Part shown: in pieces, positions 40,370 through 51,048 of the stretch | How the letters are laid out: every line of letters starts with the position of its first letter | Position numbering within the stretch: the first letter of the stretch is position 1 | Assembly (NCBI GenBank): GCA_025352695.1 | Contig: JANXSK010000027.1 | Coordinates: forward strand, 62,001 to 126,000 | Origin: Ferruginibacter sp. | Lineage (GTDB): Bacteria; Bacteroidota; Bacteroidia; Chitinophagales; Chitinophagaceae | Length of the DNA: 64,000 nt | Reading direction: 5' to 3' | Program-made: the position numbers and the translations under genes | Notes under the pieces: model-generated | What the model was told of the DNA's origin: nothing | What the model saw: only the letters and a program-made list of their open reading frames with translations | The model's database searches: none

Positions 40370-41464
40370 TTATTCTTCTATAATTTTTTCGTCTCTTGCA
40401 TTTGCAACGAACGCAGCACTAATTTTCTTTAACGGATTTTTTCGTTGGTCAGCATATTCCTTTCTTGCAGTAATAATATCAACACATTTAAAAACAGCTT
40501 CCCTAAAAGAGGCTTCGTCGGCCTGGTTTTTACCGGCTATGTCAAATGCTACCCCGTGATCTGGAGATGTGCGAACTCCATTTAACCCGGCTGTAAAATT
40601 AACGCCTTCACCCATCGACAACGATTTAAAAGGTATCAATCCCTGATCGTGGTACATAGCCAAAACAGCATCAAACTTTTCATATTGTCCTCTTGCAAAA
40701 AAAGCATCGGCTGAATATGGACCAAAACAAAAAATATCTTTATGCTTTGCTTCTTTAATGGCTGGTTTAATTATTTCTTCTTCTTCTTTACCAACAAGGC
40801 CTTCGTCGCCTGCATGCGGATTTAAACCTAGCACCGCAATTTTAGGCTTATCAATACCAAAATCTTTTTTTAATGAGTTGTTGATTATTTGCAATTTACT
40901 CAGGATATTTTCACGCGTAATTAACGGAGCTATATCTATAACAGCAACATGCTCAGTCAGCAATGCTATCCTCATATTGTCTGCTACCATAAACATTGCA
41001 ACATCTGTTACTCCAAATAAATCTTTTAAATAGGGTGTATGTCCAGTAAAATTAAATGTATCCGAACAGGTATTTTTTTTGTGTATAGGCGCCGTTACCA
41101 GCCCATCAATAGCATTTTCTTTTAATGCCTCTGCAGCAGTAATTAAACTTATAACAGCATATTTACCCCCAATTTCATTTAGTAAACCTGGTGTTACTGC
41201 TACTTCATCTTCCCAGCAATTATACAAGTTAACCTGCTTATGATTAATTCGTGTCGCATCCTTCAAGGTAGAAAAATTAAAATTAATTTCAGGTAAACCC
41301 TTGCGATAAAAGTTAAGTACTTTATTATTGGCAAATATAACAGGTGTGCATATTTCGAGCAACCGGGCATCGCCAACAGTTTTAATAATCAGTTCTAAAC
41401 CAATACCATTTATGTCACCACATGTAATACCTATTACAGGCTTATTTTCCGAAATTAAACTCAT
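40370..41464 (-). CDS. pdxA: 4-hydroxythreonine-4-phosphate dehydrogenase
   Basis: PVIGITCGDINGIGLELIIK, FTGHTPYLKDLF, VLGLNPHAGDEGLVGKEE, AMYHDQGLIPFK, GVRTSPDHGVAFDIAGKNQAD; ATG 41464 (MSLISENKP) preferred. Confidence 0.95.
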   Translation of the reverse strand: MSLISENKPVIGITCGDINGIGLELIIKTVGDARLLEICTPVIFANNKVLNFYRKGLPEINFNFSTLKDATRINHKQVNLYNCWEDEVAVTPGLLNEIGGKYAVISLITAAEALKENAIDGLVTAPIHKKNTCSDTFNFTGHTPYLKDLFGVTDVAMFMVADNMRIALLTEHVAVIDIAPLITRENILSKLQIINNSLKKDFGIDKPKIAVLGLNPHAGDEGLVGKEEEEIIKPAIKEAKHKDIFCFGPYSADAFFARGQYEKFDAVLAMYHDQGLIPFKSLSMGEGVNFTAGLNGVRTSPDHGVAFDIAGKNQADEASFREAVFKCVDIITARKEYADQRKNPLKKISAAFVANARDEKIIEE

Positions 41465-41714
41465 GCTTAAAAATATTAGATTGTAAAAATACAAATTCTT
41501 ACTGGTAAGCTTTTATTTTAAGAAATTTTTACCCGCCTATTGTAAATGGAAACATTTTTTGAGCACATTATATACTTATTGTAGTTACTTGCTTTACATA
41601 ATTATCAATTGAATGGCGAATTAATAAATCTAAAAATAATGCTGCTTACCAAAAATTAAAATAGATATTAAATTAACTAAAGGTCCGTTCACTTAAATAA
41701 AAGGCGTTTTTGTT

Positions 41715-41722
41715 TACTTTTG
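41715..41722 (+). promoter_or_regulatory. candidate -7 box TACTTTTG of rsmA
   Basis: TAnnTTTG match 5 nt upstream of ATG 41728. Confidence 0.5.
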
Positions 41723-41727
41723 TACCA

Positions 41728-42480
41728 ATGTTTAAAATAAAAAAATCATTAGGTCAGCATTTTTTAAAAGATGAAGTCATCATTCAAAAAATAATTGAAG
41801 CCATTAAGGAAGATCCCTTAATTAATTTGCTTGAGGTAGGCCCTGGCGGAGGCGCTTTAACAAAACACCTGATAAAGTTACCCGGCATATATTTTAAAGC
41901 GGTTGAATTAGACGATGAAAAAACGGAATACCTCAAAAAAACGTATCCAGTTTTAACCAATAATATTATTGCCGGTAGTTTTTTAGATATTGAGGAACCA
42001 TTTGATACCCCTTTTACTGTTGTCGGCAATTTCCCATACAATATATCAACACAAATTTTATTTAAAGTACTGGATTGGAAAGATAAAGTACCAGTTGTAA
42101 TTGGGATGTTTCAAAAAGAAGTTGCCCAGCGTGCTACTTCAAAAGAAGGCAGCAAAGTGTATGGGGTATTGAGTGTTTTAATACAGGCATTTTACGAAGT
42201 AGAATATTTATTTGATGTGAGCAACCAGAGTTTTAACCCTCCACCAAAAGTACAGAGTGGGGTAATTAGACTTAAAAGAAAAACTACTGACCTTACTGTA
42301 AAAAGTGAACGTGCATTTAAAGTGCTGGTAAAAACTGCATTTAATCAACGCCGCAAAACATTACGCAATGCTGTAAAAAGTTTATTTACTGCTGAAGTAT
42401 TGAATGATGAAATTTTTAATAAACGTGCAGAAGCACTAAGCGTAGAAGATTTTGCTGCACTAACTTTCCGTATGAGTTAA
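41728..42480 (+). CDS. rsmA: 16S rRNA (adenine1518/1519-N6)-dimethyltransferase
   Basis: MFKIKKSLGQHFLKD, LEVGPGGGALTKHLI, VVGNFPYNIST, FNQRRKTLRNAVK. Confidence 0.95.
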   Translation: MFKIKKSLGQHFLKDEVIIQKIIEAIKEDPLINLLEVGPGGGALTKHLIKLPGIYFKAVELDDEKTEYLKKTYPVLTNNIIAGSFLDIEEPFDTPFTVVGNFPYNISTQILFKVLDWKDKVPVVIGMFQKEVAQRATSKEGSKVYGVLSVLIQAFYEVEYLFDVSNQSFNPPPKVQSGVIRLKRKTTDLTVKSERAFKVLVKTAFNQRRKTLRNAVKSLFTAEVLNDEIFNKRAEALSVEDFAALTFRMS

Positions 42481-42837
42481 TAAATTCAACTATGTAATTA
42501 CCGTTCTTCCATAAAGAAGTTATAGAGATTTTTTATGTTCGTATTTAACCCTATCGCACATGTTTTTATACACACTTATTAAGCAATCACAGACAACCTG
42601 TATGGTCACTTTTTATATATTATGCTATCATAATTGGTGTTTGTAATACCATCATTTATCATTTAAAGGCAAAAAATAAAGCAGCGTAATACTCCATGAA
42701 AATAAGAATTTTATGCATGCACAGTCTATTTATATGTATGTTATAATTAGTTAATTAATTTAAAAAAGATAGTACCCCATTTTGCTGATTAGGATTTTTT
42801 TAAAGCCCTTACTGAAATTTACTGGTGAAGAATCCTG

Positions 42838-42845
42838 TACTTTTG
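42838..42845 (+). promoter_or_regulatory. candidate -7 box TACTTTTG of icmF
   Basis: TAnnTTTG about 40 nt upstream of ATG, with a TTT tract about 17 nt further upstream. Confidence 0.4.
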
Positions 42846-42885
42846 TTTTACTGAATCATCTTGCGGATTTGCTCTTAAAAATTAA

Positions 42886-45800
42886 TTGCCCATGCCATTT
42901 ATACAAAAAAAAAACGTTCGAATTGTAACTGCTGCTGCGCTATTTGACGGCCATGATGCTGCCATTAATATTATGCGCCGCATACTGCAAAGTAAAGGTG
43001 CAGAAATCATACACCTCGGCCACAACAGAAGTGTGCACGAAATTGTAGAATGCGCCATTGAAGAAGATGTTCAGGGCATTGCCATTACAAGTTATCAGGG
43101 AGGCCACGTTGAATTTTTTAAATACATGAAAGATTTATTGGATGAAAATGGTTGCGGTCATATAAAAATATTTGGCGGTGGTGGCGGAACTATTTTACCC
43201 GCCGAAATAAATGAACTTCATAAGTATGGTATCACCAGAATTTACAGTCCGGATGATGGAAGAACGATGGGGTTAGAAGGAATGATTCAGGATGTGATAG
43301 AAAAATGCCAACTTTCTGCATCCACTACCGCTTCTCTTAAAGAGGAAAATTTTAAGCAATCCTTTATCACTAGTCTTAATTATGAACTTGGAGCGTGGCG
43401 GCCAATAAAAAAAATTGCTCAGGCAATTACGCTGGCAGAAAATGGCAATGATTATTTAAACCTGATGACTCAGTTAAAAGAATCATCTTTTAAATTAACA
43501 GGCTCCTCGCCAGTGCTAGGTATCACAGGTACAGGCGGTGCTGGTAAATCATCCGTAACGGATGAAATTATACGCCGTTTTTTAAACGCCTATACTGATA
43601 AAACAATTGCAGTAATCTCTGTTGATCCATCTAAGAAAAAAACCGGTGGCGCATTGTTAGGCGACCGTATTCGAATGAATTCAATTTCTTCCCCAAGGGC
43701 ATATATGCGTAGCCTTGCTACCAGGGAAAGTGATAAGGCCTTAAGCCAATATGTAGAAGAAGCAATCGACATTTGTAAAGCGGCACAATTTGATTTTATC
43801 ATTTTAGAAAGTGCAGGTGTGGGACAAAGTGATGCATCTATTCTGGAGTATGTAGATATGAGCTTGTATGTAATGACACCAGAATATGGAGCCCCATCGC
43901 AACTGGAAAAAATAAATATGCTGGATTATGCAGATGTAGTTTGCATCAATAAATTTGATAAAGCTGGTGCATTGGATGCATTGCATGACGTACGTAAACA
44001 ATATAAACGTAACCATGGATTGTGGGATGCCAAGGACGAAACATTACCAATCGTAGGCACCATTGCCGCACAATTTAATGATGCCGGCATCAATGAATTA
44101 TTTGAAAGGCTGATGAAAAAAATTTCTGAAAAAATGGGTATACAGTTTAATGGTGAAATTGAACACCATGTACACATAAAAAATACCGCTAGCCAGTCTA
44201 CCATTATTCCGCCAAAAAGAGTACGCTACTTATCCGAGATAGTAGAAACCATTGAAGAATACGATGCATGGGTTATCGTTCAGGCAAATTTAGCAAGGCA
44301 ATTATATCAAATTGAAGGAACACTAAAATTGTTACCTATAACACCTAGCTCTTTAAGTAGCGAACAAGAATTGCAAAAAATAAAAAATAGCCTGCAAGAA
44401 AAACTTCAGCCTGAAGCAAGAAAATTAATTGATAACTGGACTTCTACAAAAGAGCGGTACAGCAAAGCATTTTATGAATTTAAAGTACGGGATAAAGTAA
44501 TTAAACAACCACTCACTTTTAAAAGTTTATCAGGGACCATAATACCAAAAGTACTATTACCAAAATATAGCGATTGGGGCGACATACTTACCTGGCAGCT
44601 ACAGGAAAACGTTCCAGGAGAATTTCCATTTACTGCAGGTGTATTTCCATTAAAAAGAGAAGGCGAAGATCCAACTAGAATGTTTGCGGGCGAAGGAGGC
44701 CCGGAAAGAACCAACAGGCGTTTTCATTATGTAAGTATTGGCCAGCCTGCAAAGCGCCTCAGTACTGCTTTTGATAGTGTAACCTTGTATGGTGAAGACC
44801 CTGCTCCAAGACCAGATATCTATGGCAAAGTTGGCAATAGTGGCGTAAGTGTTGCAACTGTTGATGATGCAAAAAAACTATATAGTGGCTTTGATTTATG
44901 TGATGCCAAGACTTCCGTAAGCATGACGATCAATGGGCCTGCACCAATGCTACTAGCATTTTTTATGAATGCTGCCATCGATCAGCAATGTGAAAAATAC
45001 ATCATTGAAAATAATTTGCAGGAAGAAGTAAATAAAATAATTGAAACAAAATACCATATCGAAAACCTTCCAAAATATATTGGTGAAGATGGCAATCCAA
45101 TACATCATACAATATTGCAACAACTTGCAAGCGCTTCTAAAAATAAGCTATTAAATGTAGCTGCGCCTGAAGCAACCCTAGTGGGAAACCATGGAGCATT
45201 GCCACTTGGCAACAATGGCTTAGGTCTGCGTTTACTGGGTTTAAGTGGCGAAGATGTATTACCAAAAGAAGTATACCAAATAATAAAAGCCAATGCGTTG
45301 GCAACAGTTAGAGGCACAGTACAAGCAGATATTTTAAAAGAAGACCAGGCACAAAATACCTGCATTTTTTCAACCGAGTTTGCTTTAAAACTAATGGGCG
45401 ATGTGCAGGAATATTTTATCGAAAACAACGTACAGAATTTTTACAGTGTTAGCATCAGTGGTTATCATATTGCAGAAGCCGGAGCCAATCCCATTACACA
45501 ATTGGCATTTACTTTGGCCAACGGTTTTACCTATATAGAGTACTATTTAAGCAGGGGAATGAACATTGATGATTTTGCACCCAACCTGTCTTTCTTTTTT
45601 AGCAACGGCATGGATCCTGAATACAGTGTAATTGGTAGGGTTGCAAGAAAAATATGGGCCAAGGCTATGAAGTTTAAATACAAAGCTAACAGCCGGTCGC
45701 AAAAATTAAAATACCATATTCAAACAAGTGGCCGGTCGCTGCATGCGCAGGAAATTGATTTTAATGATATTCGTACAACACTTCAGGCACTCTATGCTAT

Positions 45801-46410
45801 TTATGATAATTGTAGCTCGTTACATACAAATGCATATGACGAAGCTATCACAACACCTACAGAAGAAAGTGTTCGCAGGGCAATGGCCATTCAATTAATT
45901 ATAAACAGGGAACTAGGTACTGCAAAAAATGAAAATCCTAACCAGGGTTCATTTTTAATTGAAGAATTAACCGACCTGGTAGAAGCTTCGGTACTGGCAG
46001 AGTTTGAACGTTTAACCGAAAGAGGTGGTGTACTTGGCGCAATGGAACGTATGTACCAACGCAATAAAATTCAGGAAGAAAGTTTATACTACGAAACTTT
46101 AAAACATACAGGTGAATATCCAATTGTAGGTGTAAATACTTTTTTAAATAAAAATGGAAGTCCAACAATTTTACCTACCGAAGTGGTACGCAGTACAACA
46201 AAAGAAAAAGATTTTCAAATAGAATCTGTTACCCAATTTCAGGAAAGACATAAAGAACAAGCTGCACACATGCTAAAGCGCCTGCAGGAAGTAGCGGTAG
46301 CAAACGGTAATTTATTTACAGAATTAATGGAGACGGTAAAGTATTGTTCTCTTGGTCAAATTACAAATGCCTTATATGCAGTTGGTGGTCAGTACAGAAG
46401 AAATATGTAA
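42886..46410 (+). CDS. icmF: Fused isobutyryl-CoA mutase (B12-binding domain + MeaI-type GTPase + mutase large domain)
   Basis: B12-binding [35 protein letters not shown]-domain [37 protein letters not shown]; mutase [52 protein letters not shown]. Confidence 0.93.
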   Translation: MPMPFIQKKNVRIVTAAALFDGHDAAINIMRRILQSKGAEIIHLGHNRSVHEIVECAIEEDVQGIAITSYQGGHVEFFKYMKDLLDENGCGHIKIFGGGGGTILPAEINELHKYGITRIYSPDDGRTMGLEGMIQDVIEKCQLSASTTASLKEENFKQSFITSLNYELGAWRPIKKIAQAITLAENGNDYLNLMTQLKESSFKLTGSSPVLGITGTGGAGKSSVTDEIIRRFLNAYTDKTIAVISVDPSKKKTGGALLGDRIRMNSISSPRAYMRSLATRESDKALSQYVEEAIDICKAAQFDFIILESAGVGQSDASILEYVDMSLYVMTPEYGAPSQLEKINMLDYADVVCINKFDKAGALDALHDVRKQYKRNHGLWDAKDETLPIVGTIAAQFNDAGINELFERLMKKISEKMGIQFNGEIEHHVHIKNTASQSTIIPPKRVRYLSEIVETIEEYDAWVIVQANLARQLYQIEGTLKLLPITPSSLSSEQELQKIKNSLQEKLQPEARKLIDNWTSTKERYSKAFYEFKVRDKVIKQPLTFKSLSGTIIPKVLLPKYSDWGDILTWQLQENVPGEFPFTAGVFPLKREGEDPTRMFAGEGGPERTNRRFHYVSIGQPAKRLSTAFDSVTLYGEDPAPRPDIYGKVGNSGVSVATVDDAKKLYSGFDLCDAKTSVSMTINGPAPMLLAFFMNAAIDQQCEKYIIENNLQEEVNKIIETKYHIENLPKYIGEDGNPIHHTILQQLASASKNKLLNVAAPEATLVGNHGALPLGNNGLGLRLLGLSGEDVLPKEVYQIIKANALATVRGTVQADILKEDQAQNTCIFSTEFALKLMGDVQEYFIENNVQNFYSVSISGYHIAEAGANPITQLAFTLANGFTYIEYYLSRGMNIDDFAPNLSFFFSNGMDPEYSVIGRVARKIWAKAMKFKYKANSRSQKLKYHIQTSGRSLHAQEIDFNDIRTTLQALYAIYDNCSSLHTNAYDEAITTPTEESVRRAMAIQLIINRELGTAKNENPNQGSFLIEELTDLVEASVLAEFERLTERGGVLGAMERMYQRNKIQEESLYYETLKHTGEYPIVGVNTFLNKNGSPTILPTEVVRSTTKEKDFQIESVTQFQERHKEQAAHMLKRLQEVAVANGNLFTELMETVKYCSLGQITNALYAVGGQYRRNM

Positions 46411-46523
46411 CGGACTTTCCATTCTTTCATTACCAAAACAGGAGTAATTATCCCTTTTTATTTTGATAACAAGTGGCACATTTTCCAATACAGTTGAATA
46501 AAAAATAATTCCTAATTTAGCAT

Positions 46524-47390
46524 ATGATCATCTTAGAAAACGAAAAATTACGGGCAGTTATTTCTCCAAAAGGTGCTGAGTTACAAAGCCTATTTAATAA
46601 AGAAACAGGCCTTGAATATATGTGGAGCGGTGATGCTTCTTTTTGGAGCAAACATAGTCCTGTATTGTTTCCTATTGTAGGTGCTTTAAAAGATGATACA
46701 TATTTGTACAAAGATATTACCTACCACCTGCCGAGGCACGGATTTGCAAGAGAAAGAATTTTTTTAAAAGACCAACTGAGTTTGGAAGAAGTAATTTTTA
46801 CCCTTACGCATGATGCCAGTACATTGGCTGTTTACCCATTTGCATTTTTGTTAAAGTTGCGTTATAGATTACAGAATAATTCACTTACCTGTACCTACGA
46901 AATTAGTAATCCTGGGTACGATGAGTTGCTTTTTTCTGTAGGTGCACATCCTGCATTTGCAGTACCTATGGTAAAAGATACTGCGTATGCTGATTATTAT
47001 TTACAGTTTAATATACCCGAACAATTACAACGCTGGAAATTAGAAAGTGGATTAATTGCTGATTATGGAGAACCAGTACCGACACAAAATAACCGGCTTT
47101 CTTTATCGCACGAATTATTTTATCAAGATGCGATCGTTTTTAAAAATATGCAAACCGATTGTATTACTTTGGGTTGTACGAAGCATGATCATGGCATTCA
47201 TTTTAATTTTAAAAACTTTCCTTTCTTTGGAATTTGGGCATCAAAGGATGCAAATTTTGTTTGTCTGGAGCCCTGGTGTGGTATTGCTGATAGCGTGCAA
47301 CACAAACGGCAGCTAATCAATAAAGAAGGAATAATTATTTTAGCCCCAAACACTAACTGGCAACACAATTGGAATGTTGAATGTTTTTAA
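46524..47390 (+). CDS. Aldose 1-epimerase family protein
   Basis: AVISPKGAELQSLFNKETGLEYMWSGDASFWSKHSPVLFPIVG, LPRHGFAR, SVGAHPAFAVP, CLEPWCGIAD. Confidence 0.92.
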   Translation: MIILENEKLRAVISPKGAELQSLFNKETGLEYMWSGDASFWSKHSPVLFPIVGALKDDTYLYKDITYHLPRHGFARERIFLKDQLSLEEVIFTLTHDASTLAVYPFAFLLKLRYRLQNNSLTCTYEISNPGYDELLFSVGAHPAFAVPMVKDTAYADYYLQFNIPEQLQRWKLESGLIADYGEPVPTQNNRLSLSHELFYQDAIVFKNMQTDCITLGCTKHDHGIHFNFKNFPFFGIWASKDANFVCLEPWCGIADSVQHKRQLINKEGIIILAPNTNWQHNWNVECF

Positions 47391-47426
47391 AATTCGGCTT
47401 TTAAATTCAAGAGTCATTACTTTTCC

Positions 47427-47639
47427 TCATTCCAGTTCTTCACAAAAATAACCTGCATTTCCTAATAATATTTCTACTTCTTTACCAGGTATATTATTGG
47501 CTATCACCCTTAAAATATTATCACAATCCTGTAGGTCAACATTCCACTTAAAAATAGCTGGATTACTATTCAAACTATTTCCTACAAAATCAATTTCGTT
47601 TATATTTTTGATGTTGGTTTTAAAAACAAGTATCTGCAT
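47427..47639 (-). CDS. Small HMA-domain-like protein without CxxC
   Basis: MQILVFKTNIKNINEIDFVGNSLNSNPAIFKWNVDLQDCDNILRVIANNIPGKEVEILLGNAGYFCEEL; alternating ferredoxin-like pattern. Confidence 0.6.
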   Translation of the reverse strand: MQILVFKTNIKNINEIDFVGNSLNSNPAIFKWNVDLQDCDNILRVIANNIPGKEVEILLGNAGYFCEELE

Positions 47640-47738
47640 AAAAAGATTTTTAGTAAAATAATAGCCTTAATTATTTGCTAAAATAAATATAATAGCAAGC
47701 ATTAAAGTAATATAAAAATCATACCATACGCCAAGAGT

Positions 47739-48095
47739 TTACTCAGTTATGTCGGATGTTTTCTTCCTATTCATTCCAAACCCGCTTGCGCAATGGCTCT
47801 TCCATTCAGCTTTAAATTTTTCCTTTTCTTCAGCTGTCATCTGTCCCATTTTTTCCTGAATTTTCATTTTCCATTGTTGTCTTCCATTTCCATAGCAGCC
47901 TCCTCTAAATCCACCAAATAAAATTTTACTCAATAGTAAAATACCCAATGCCTGTGCAAACGTAATTACCTTAACACCAAGTACAGCTGGCAATATGGTA
48001 TTCCATAAACCCATTACTATAAAACTAACCAGCACTGTTGCTGCAATAAAGAAGGTTACAAATATCAATCTCTTTTTAATCCAAACTTTTTTCAT
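47739..48095 (-). CDS. Conserved hypothetical membrane protein with charged C-terminus
   Basis: Two TM segments, then WKMKIQEKMGQMTAEEKEKFKAEWKSHC. Confidence 0.65.
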   Translation of the reverse strand: MKKVWIKKRLIFVTFFIAATVLVSFIVMGLWNTILPAVLGVKVITFAQALGILLLSKILFGGFRGGCYGNGRQQWKMKIQEKMGQMTAEEKEKFKAEWKSHCASGFGMNRKKTSDITE

Positions 48096-48171
48096 TGTAT
48101 AATTTTTTTACTCCCCTGTTACTACAAACAAAATAAAAAAATTTACTTTTATTTGTAATAGAGGTAATGAT

Positions 48172-48756
48172 TTAATAATTTAATAGTTCCTCTTTTAACA
48201 CACGTAACCGATCTCTTAAATGTAGTACAGCATACCGTTTTCGGCTAATAAGTGTGGCCACACTTACACCTGTTACTGCTTCTATATCTTTAAAGGCGGT
48301 GTCATTTAATTCATGCTCAATAAATACTTCCCTTTGCTCTGCTGGTAATTCATCTAAGGCAAGTTGCAGTTCTTCCCAAAAAATATTTCGTAAGTATTCT
48401 GTTTCAGGATTGGTATCAGCCGGTAATAAAATTTCTTTCCAGTCAAAACTATCATCAGCATCAGTTGAAGAAGAAAAAATATCATCTGCCAACGGCAGCT
48501 TTTTTTTGCGGTAGCTATCCGTTATTTTATTATTAGCTACAATATATAGCCAACTGGTAGCCTGCCTAATAGGCTCCGTATTACCAGCAAACTGATAAAA
48601 AACTTCCTGCAGAATATCTTCAGCATCTTCTGTACTGGCTACTCTCTTTTTAATAAAACCGAGCAGTCTACTGCTCATAGCTTTAATAATGTCAGTAATA
48701 TTTTTATTACGCTCAGCACGCATATCAGTATTTGGTATAGTCAGCGTATCTTCCAT
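48172..48756 (-). CDS. ECF-type RNA polymerase sigma factor
   Basis: RLLGFIKKRVASTEDAEDILQEVFYQFA (region 2), ATSWLYIVANNKITDSYRKKK, LDELPAEQREVFIEHELNDTAFKDIEAVTGVSVATLISRKRYAVLHLRDRL (region 4); ATG 48756 (MEDTLTIPN) preferred. Confidence 0.9.
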   Translation of the reverse strand: MEDTLTIPNTDMRAERNKNITDIIKAMSSRLLGFIKKRVASTEDAEDILQEVFYQFAGNTEPIRQATSWLYIVANNKITDSYRKKKLPLADDIFSSSTDADDSFDWKEILLPADTNPETEYLRNIFWEELQLALDELPAEQREVFIEHELNDTAFKDIEAVTGVSVATLISRKRYAVLHLRDRLRVLKEELLNY

Positions 48757-48928
48757 GTATAAAGTGAAAGACGAACGACGAAGGTGAATATTTTTCAAAT
48801 GAAAAAATATTTTATGCAAGATTACTACTAAATCTTGCTACGGATACTTAGTTTATCAATATTAAAAGAAAACGGCAATTAAATAAATTGATATAATAAT
48901 GGTGCATAATAAGGAATAGAAATAATGT

Positions 48929-49643
48929 GGATAAGAATGGAAAGGTGTATTTTATCCGGATAAAATGGCTGAAAATAAATGGTTTAATTTCTACGTAAGT
49001 CAATTTAATACAGTTGAAATTAATGAAACTTTTCACTGGTTAGCAACGGAGGCGAAATTATTAGATTGGTATATAAAAACGACTAAAACTTCTTGTTTGC
49101 CAGTAAAGTTCCTAAGTTTATCACTCATTTTAAGTAATTAGTTGATGTAAAAATTTTGTTAGCCAATTTTTACGTTAAATGTAAAAACGGATCAAAAAAA
49201 AATTGGGGGTCTTTCCATTTTTATTTCGTTCTAAATTTGATTTTACTATTGAGGGTCTTGAAAAGATAATAAAGATGCTGGATACCAGCTATACAAATGT
49301 GGTAAAATTTCGCCACAGCAGTTGGTGGAATGAGGAAGTTTATACACAGCTTGCCAGGAACAAAATTATATTTTGTGGTATTAGTCTTCCATCGCAGCCC
49401 GATAATATTATTGTTGACGGATCTTTAATTTATTATTGTTTTCTTGATGTACAATCTTTATATCATTCCAGTTATAAACAAGATCCATTAAAACATTTTG
49501 TTGATGATATTTTTGAAGTGCCGCAGCTAAAAGAAGTAAACTGCTTTTTTAATAATAATGCTTCCAATGCAGCAATTGAAAATGTGGTGTTGCTGCAAAA
49601 TTATTGTACTCAAGTAAATCATAGCACTACAATATTACTCTAA
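48929..49643 (+). pseudogene. Degraded DUF72 family gene
   Basis: Frames give EWKGVFYPDKMAENKWFNFYVSQFNTVEINETFHWLATEAKLLDWY, then shifted KFITHFK*LVDVK, then LGVFPFLFRSKFDFTIEGLEKIIKMLDTSYTNVVKFRHSSWWNEEVY..NKIIFCGISLPSQPDNIIVDGSLIYYCF. Confidence 0.85.
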
Positions 49644-49708
49644 AAAAAGCTGATAATTAGTTGATTTTAAACAAATTCAATTTATTGGATTATAATAAAG
49701 CAATAAAA

Positions 49709-49900
49709 TTATAATGACTGCTGATTTTTTTTTGCAGTTGCTACCGAACAGTAGGTTCCTACATTTTTAAGTACAATATTGTTTCCAATTTTTGTTTTTG
49801 AGTACAAGCGATACTCACCCGTAGTCAATTTTCTTATCAGCCCGCTACATGCAGGAATCCTAAATAAATTTATTTTTTTTCTCTTAATTCCAGCTATCAT
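49709..49900 (-). CDS. Small basic protein, possibly truncated member of a conserved Bacteroidota small-protein family
   Basis: KKINLFRIPACSGLIRKLTTGEYRLYSKTKIGNNIVLKNVGTYCSVATAKK. Confidence 0.4.
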   Translation of the reverse strand: MIAGIKRKKINLFRIPACSGLIRKLTTGEYRLYSKTKIGNNIVLKNVGTYCSVATAKKNQQSL

Positions 49901-50309
49901 ATTTAACCATATTAATTACAAACTAATAAAATGAGATATTTTTTCTTTTTAAAGCACACTTATATATCTGCGAAAATGATGCCTCTATTGGATTGGTAGT
50001 AAGAAGAATTATTACAAAATATTGATAAGAAAGAGATTGTGCATAAATGAACACAATAAAAATGAACTTGCTAAATAAAAGAATAAGATGGTACAAAATT
50101 TGGTAATATTATTTCAGTATAGTTACTTATATAAAAAGTATTTTTATGGTAATAAGTATTTAAAATTCAATAAAAAAACAATTGGGTTATGTTGAATTTA
50201 CCCATTAAAAATCCTGATAAAAAAAGGCAGGATAATAAAAATTACGATTAAGATTCCCGTTAAAACTTTTCTGAAAAAAAGCACTCAACAACTCCATATA
50301 TATCAAAAG

Positions 50310-50335
50310 CCGACCTATAATATAGATCGGTTTTT
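50310..50335 (+). terminator. Orphan terminator-like hairpin
   Basis: CCGACCTATA-a-TATAGATCGG (one mismatch) followed by TTTTT; no upstream same-strand ORF within about 650 bp. Confidence 0.6.
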
Positions 50336-50457
50336 ACTTTTATGGTAGCGAAAAAATGAGGAGCGACAATTGTTCAAAAAATTTAAGCTTATTCTGCAAA
50401 AGTTTTAAATGATTGATTAAATAAAAGTTTAGGTTTCTATAATCGCTAGTCGTTTCA

Positions 50458-50733
50458 TTAATATTGCTTTGTTTCAAGCTCATCAATATCATCCGGTAAT
50501 GTTAAAAAATTATCTTCGTCAATCAAGCTATCTGCAGCTGCTGAATTTAATGCGTTTGCTTCCGTACCAGGCTTATCCGACTCTAATGCAACCAACTCTT
50601 TAGCAGTTATTTCATTCTCCTCGTCATCTATATCTATAATGTCATCTCCGTCTGCAGAAGCCGCAAATTCCATTGTGTCATGCTTCAAATCCGGGTGTAT
50701 TGGTTCGGGATAATTTAACTTATTTTTTTTCAT
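50458..50733 (-). CDS. Hypothetical small acidic protein
   Basis: MKKNKLNYPEPIHPDLKHDTMEFAASADGDDIIDIDDEENEITAKELVALESDKPGTEANALN; likely ATG 50733. Confidence 0.55.
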   Translation of the reverse strand: MKKNKLNYPEPIHPDLKHDTMEFAASADGDDIIDIDDEENEITAKELVALESDKPGTEANALNSAAADSLIDEDNFLTLPDDIDELETKQY

Positions 50734-51048
50734 AAAATGTAGGTAAATTTTATTAAAAAATCTGATCAAAAAAATAATTTTTTAACCGCTAATAAAGTTA
50801 CAGTAATATTACAGCTAACAGTAAAAATTTATTACCTTCTTTCAAAAAAAGAATTCAATTTTATAAATCATTTAATTTTTATCTTTCTTGCCGAGTAAGC
50901 TACCGTGTTTAAATTGTCCCTGCATATATTAGGTTATTAAATTATTTAGAAATAATATTCATTGCAAATGGCGTAATATAAAATGTACTAAATACAAAAG
51001 TGTACCATTGGTGGCTAGTATCATATTTATTTTACTTAAAATTAGTTT

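Noticed and set aside
42480-42886. Possible cobalamin riboswitch upstream of icmF
   Set aside because: No B12-box-like motif or plausible multi-helix structure recognised by eye; would need an Infernal scan.
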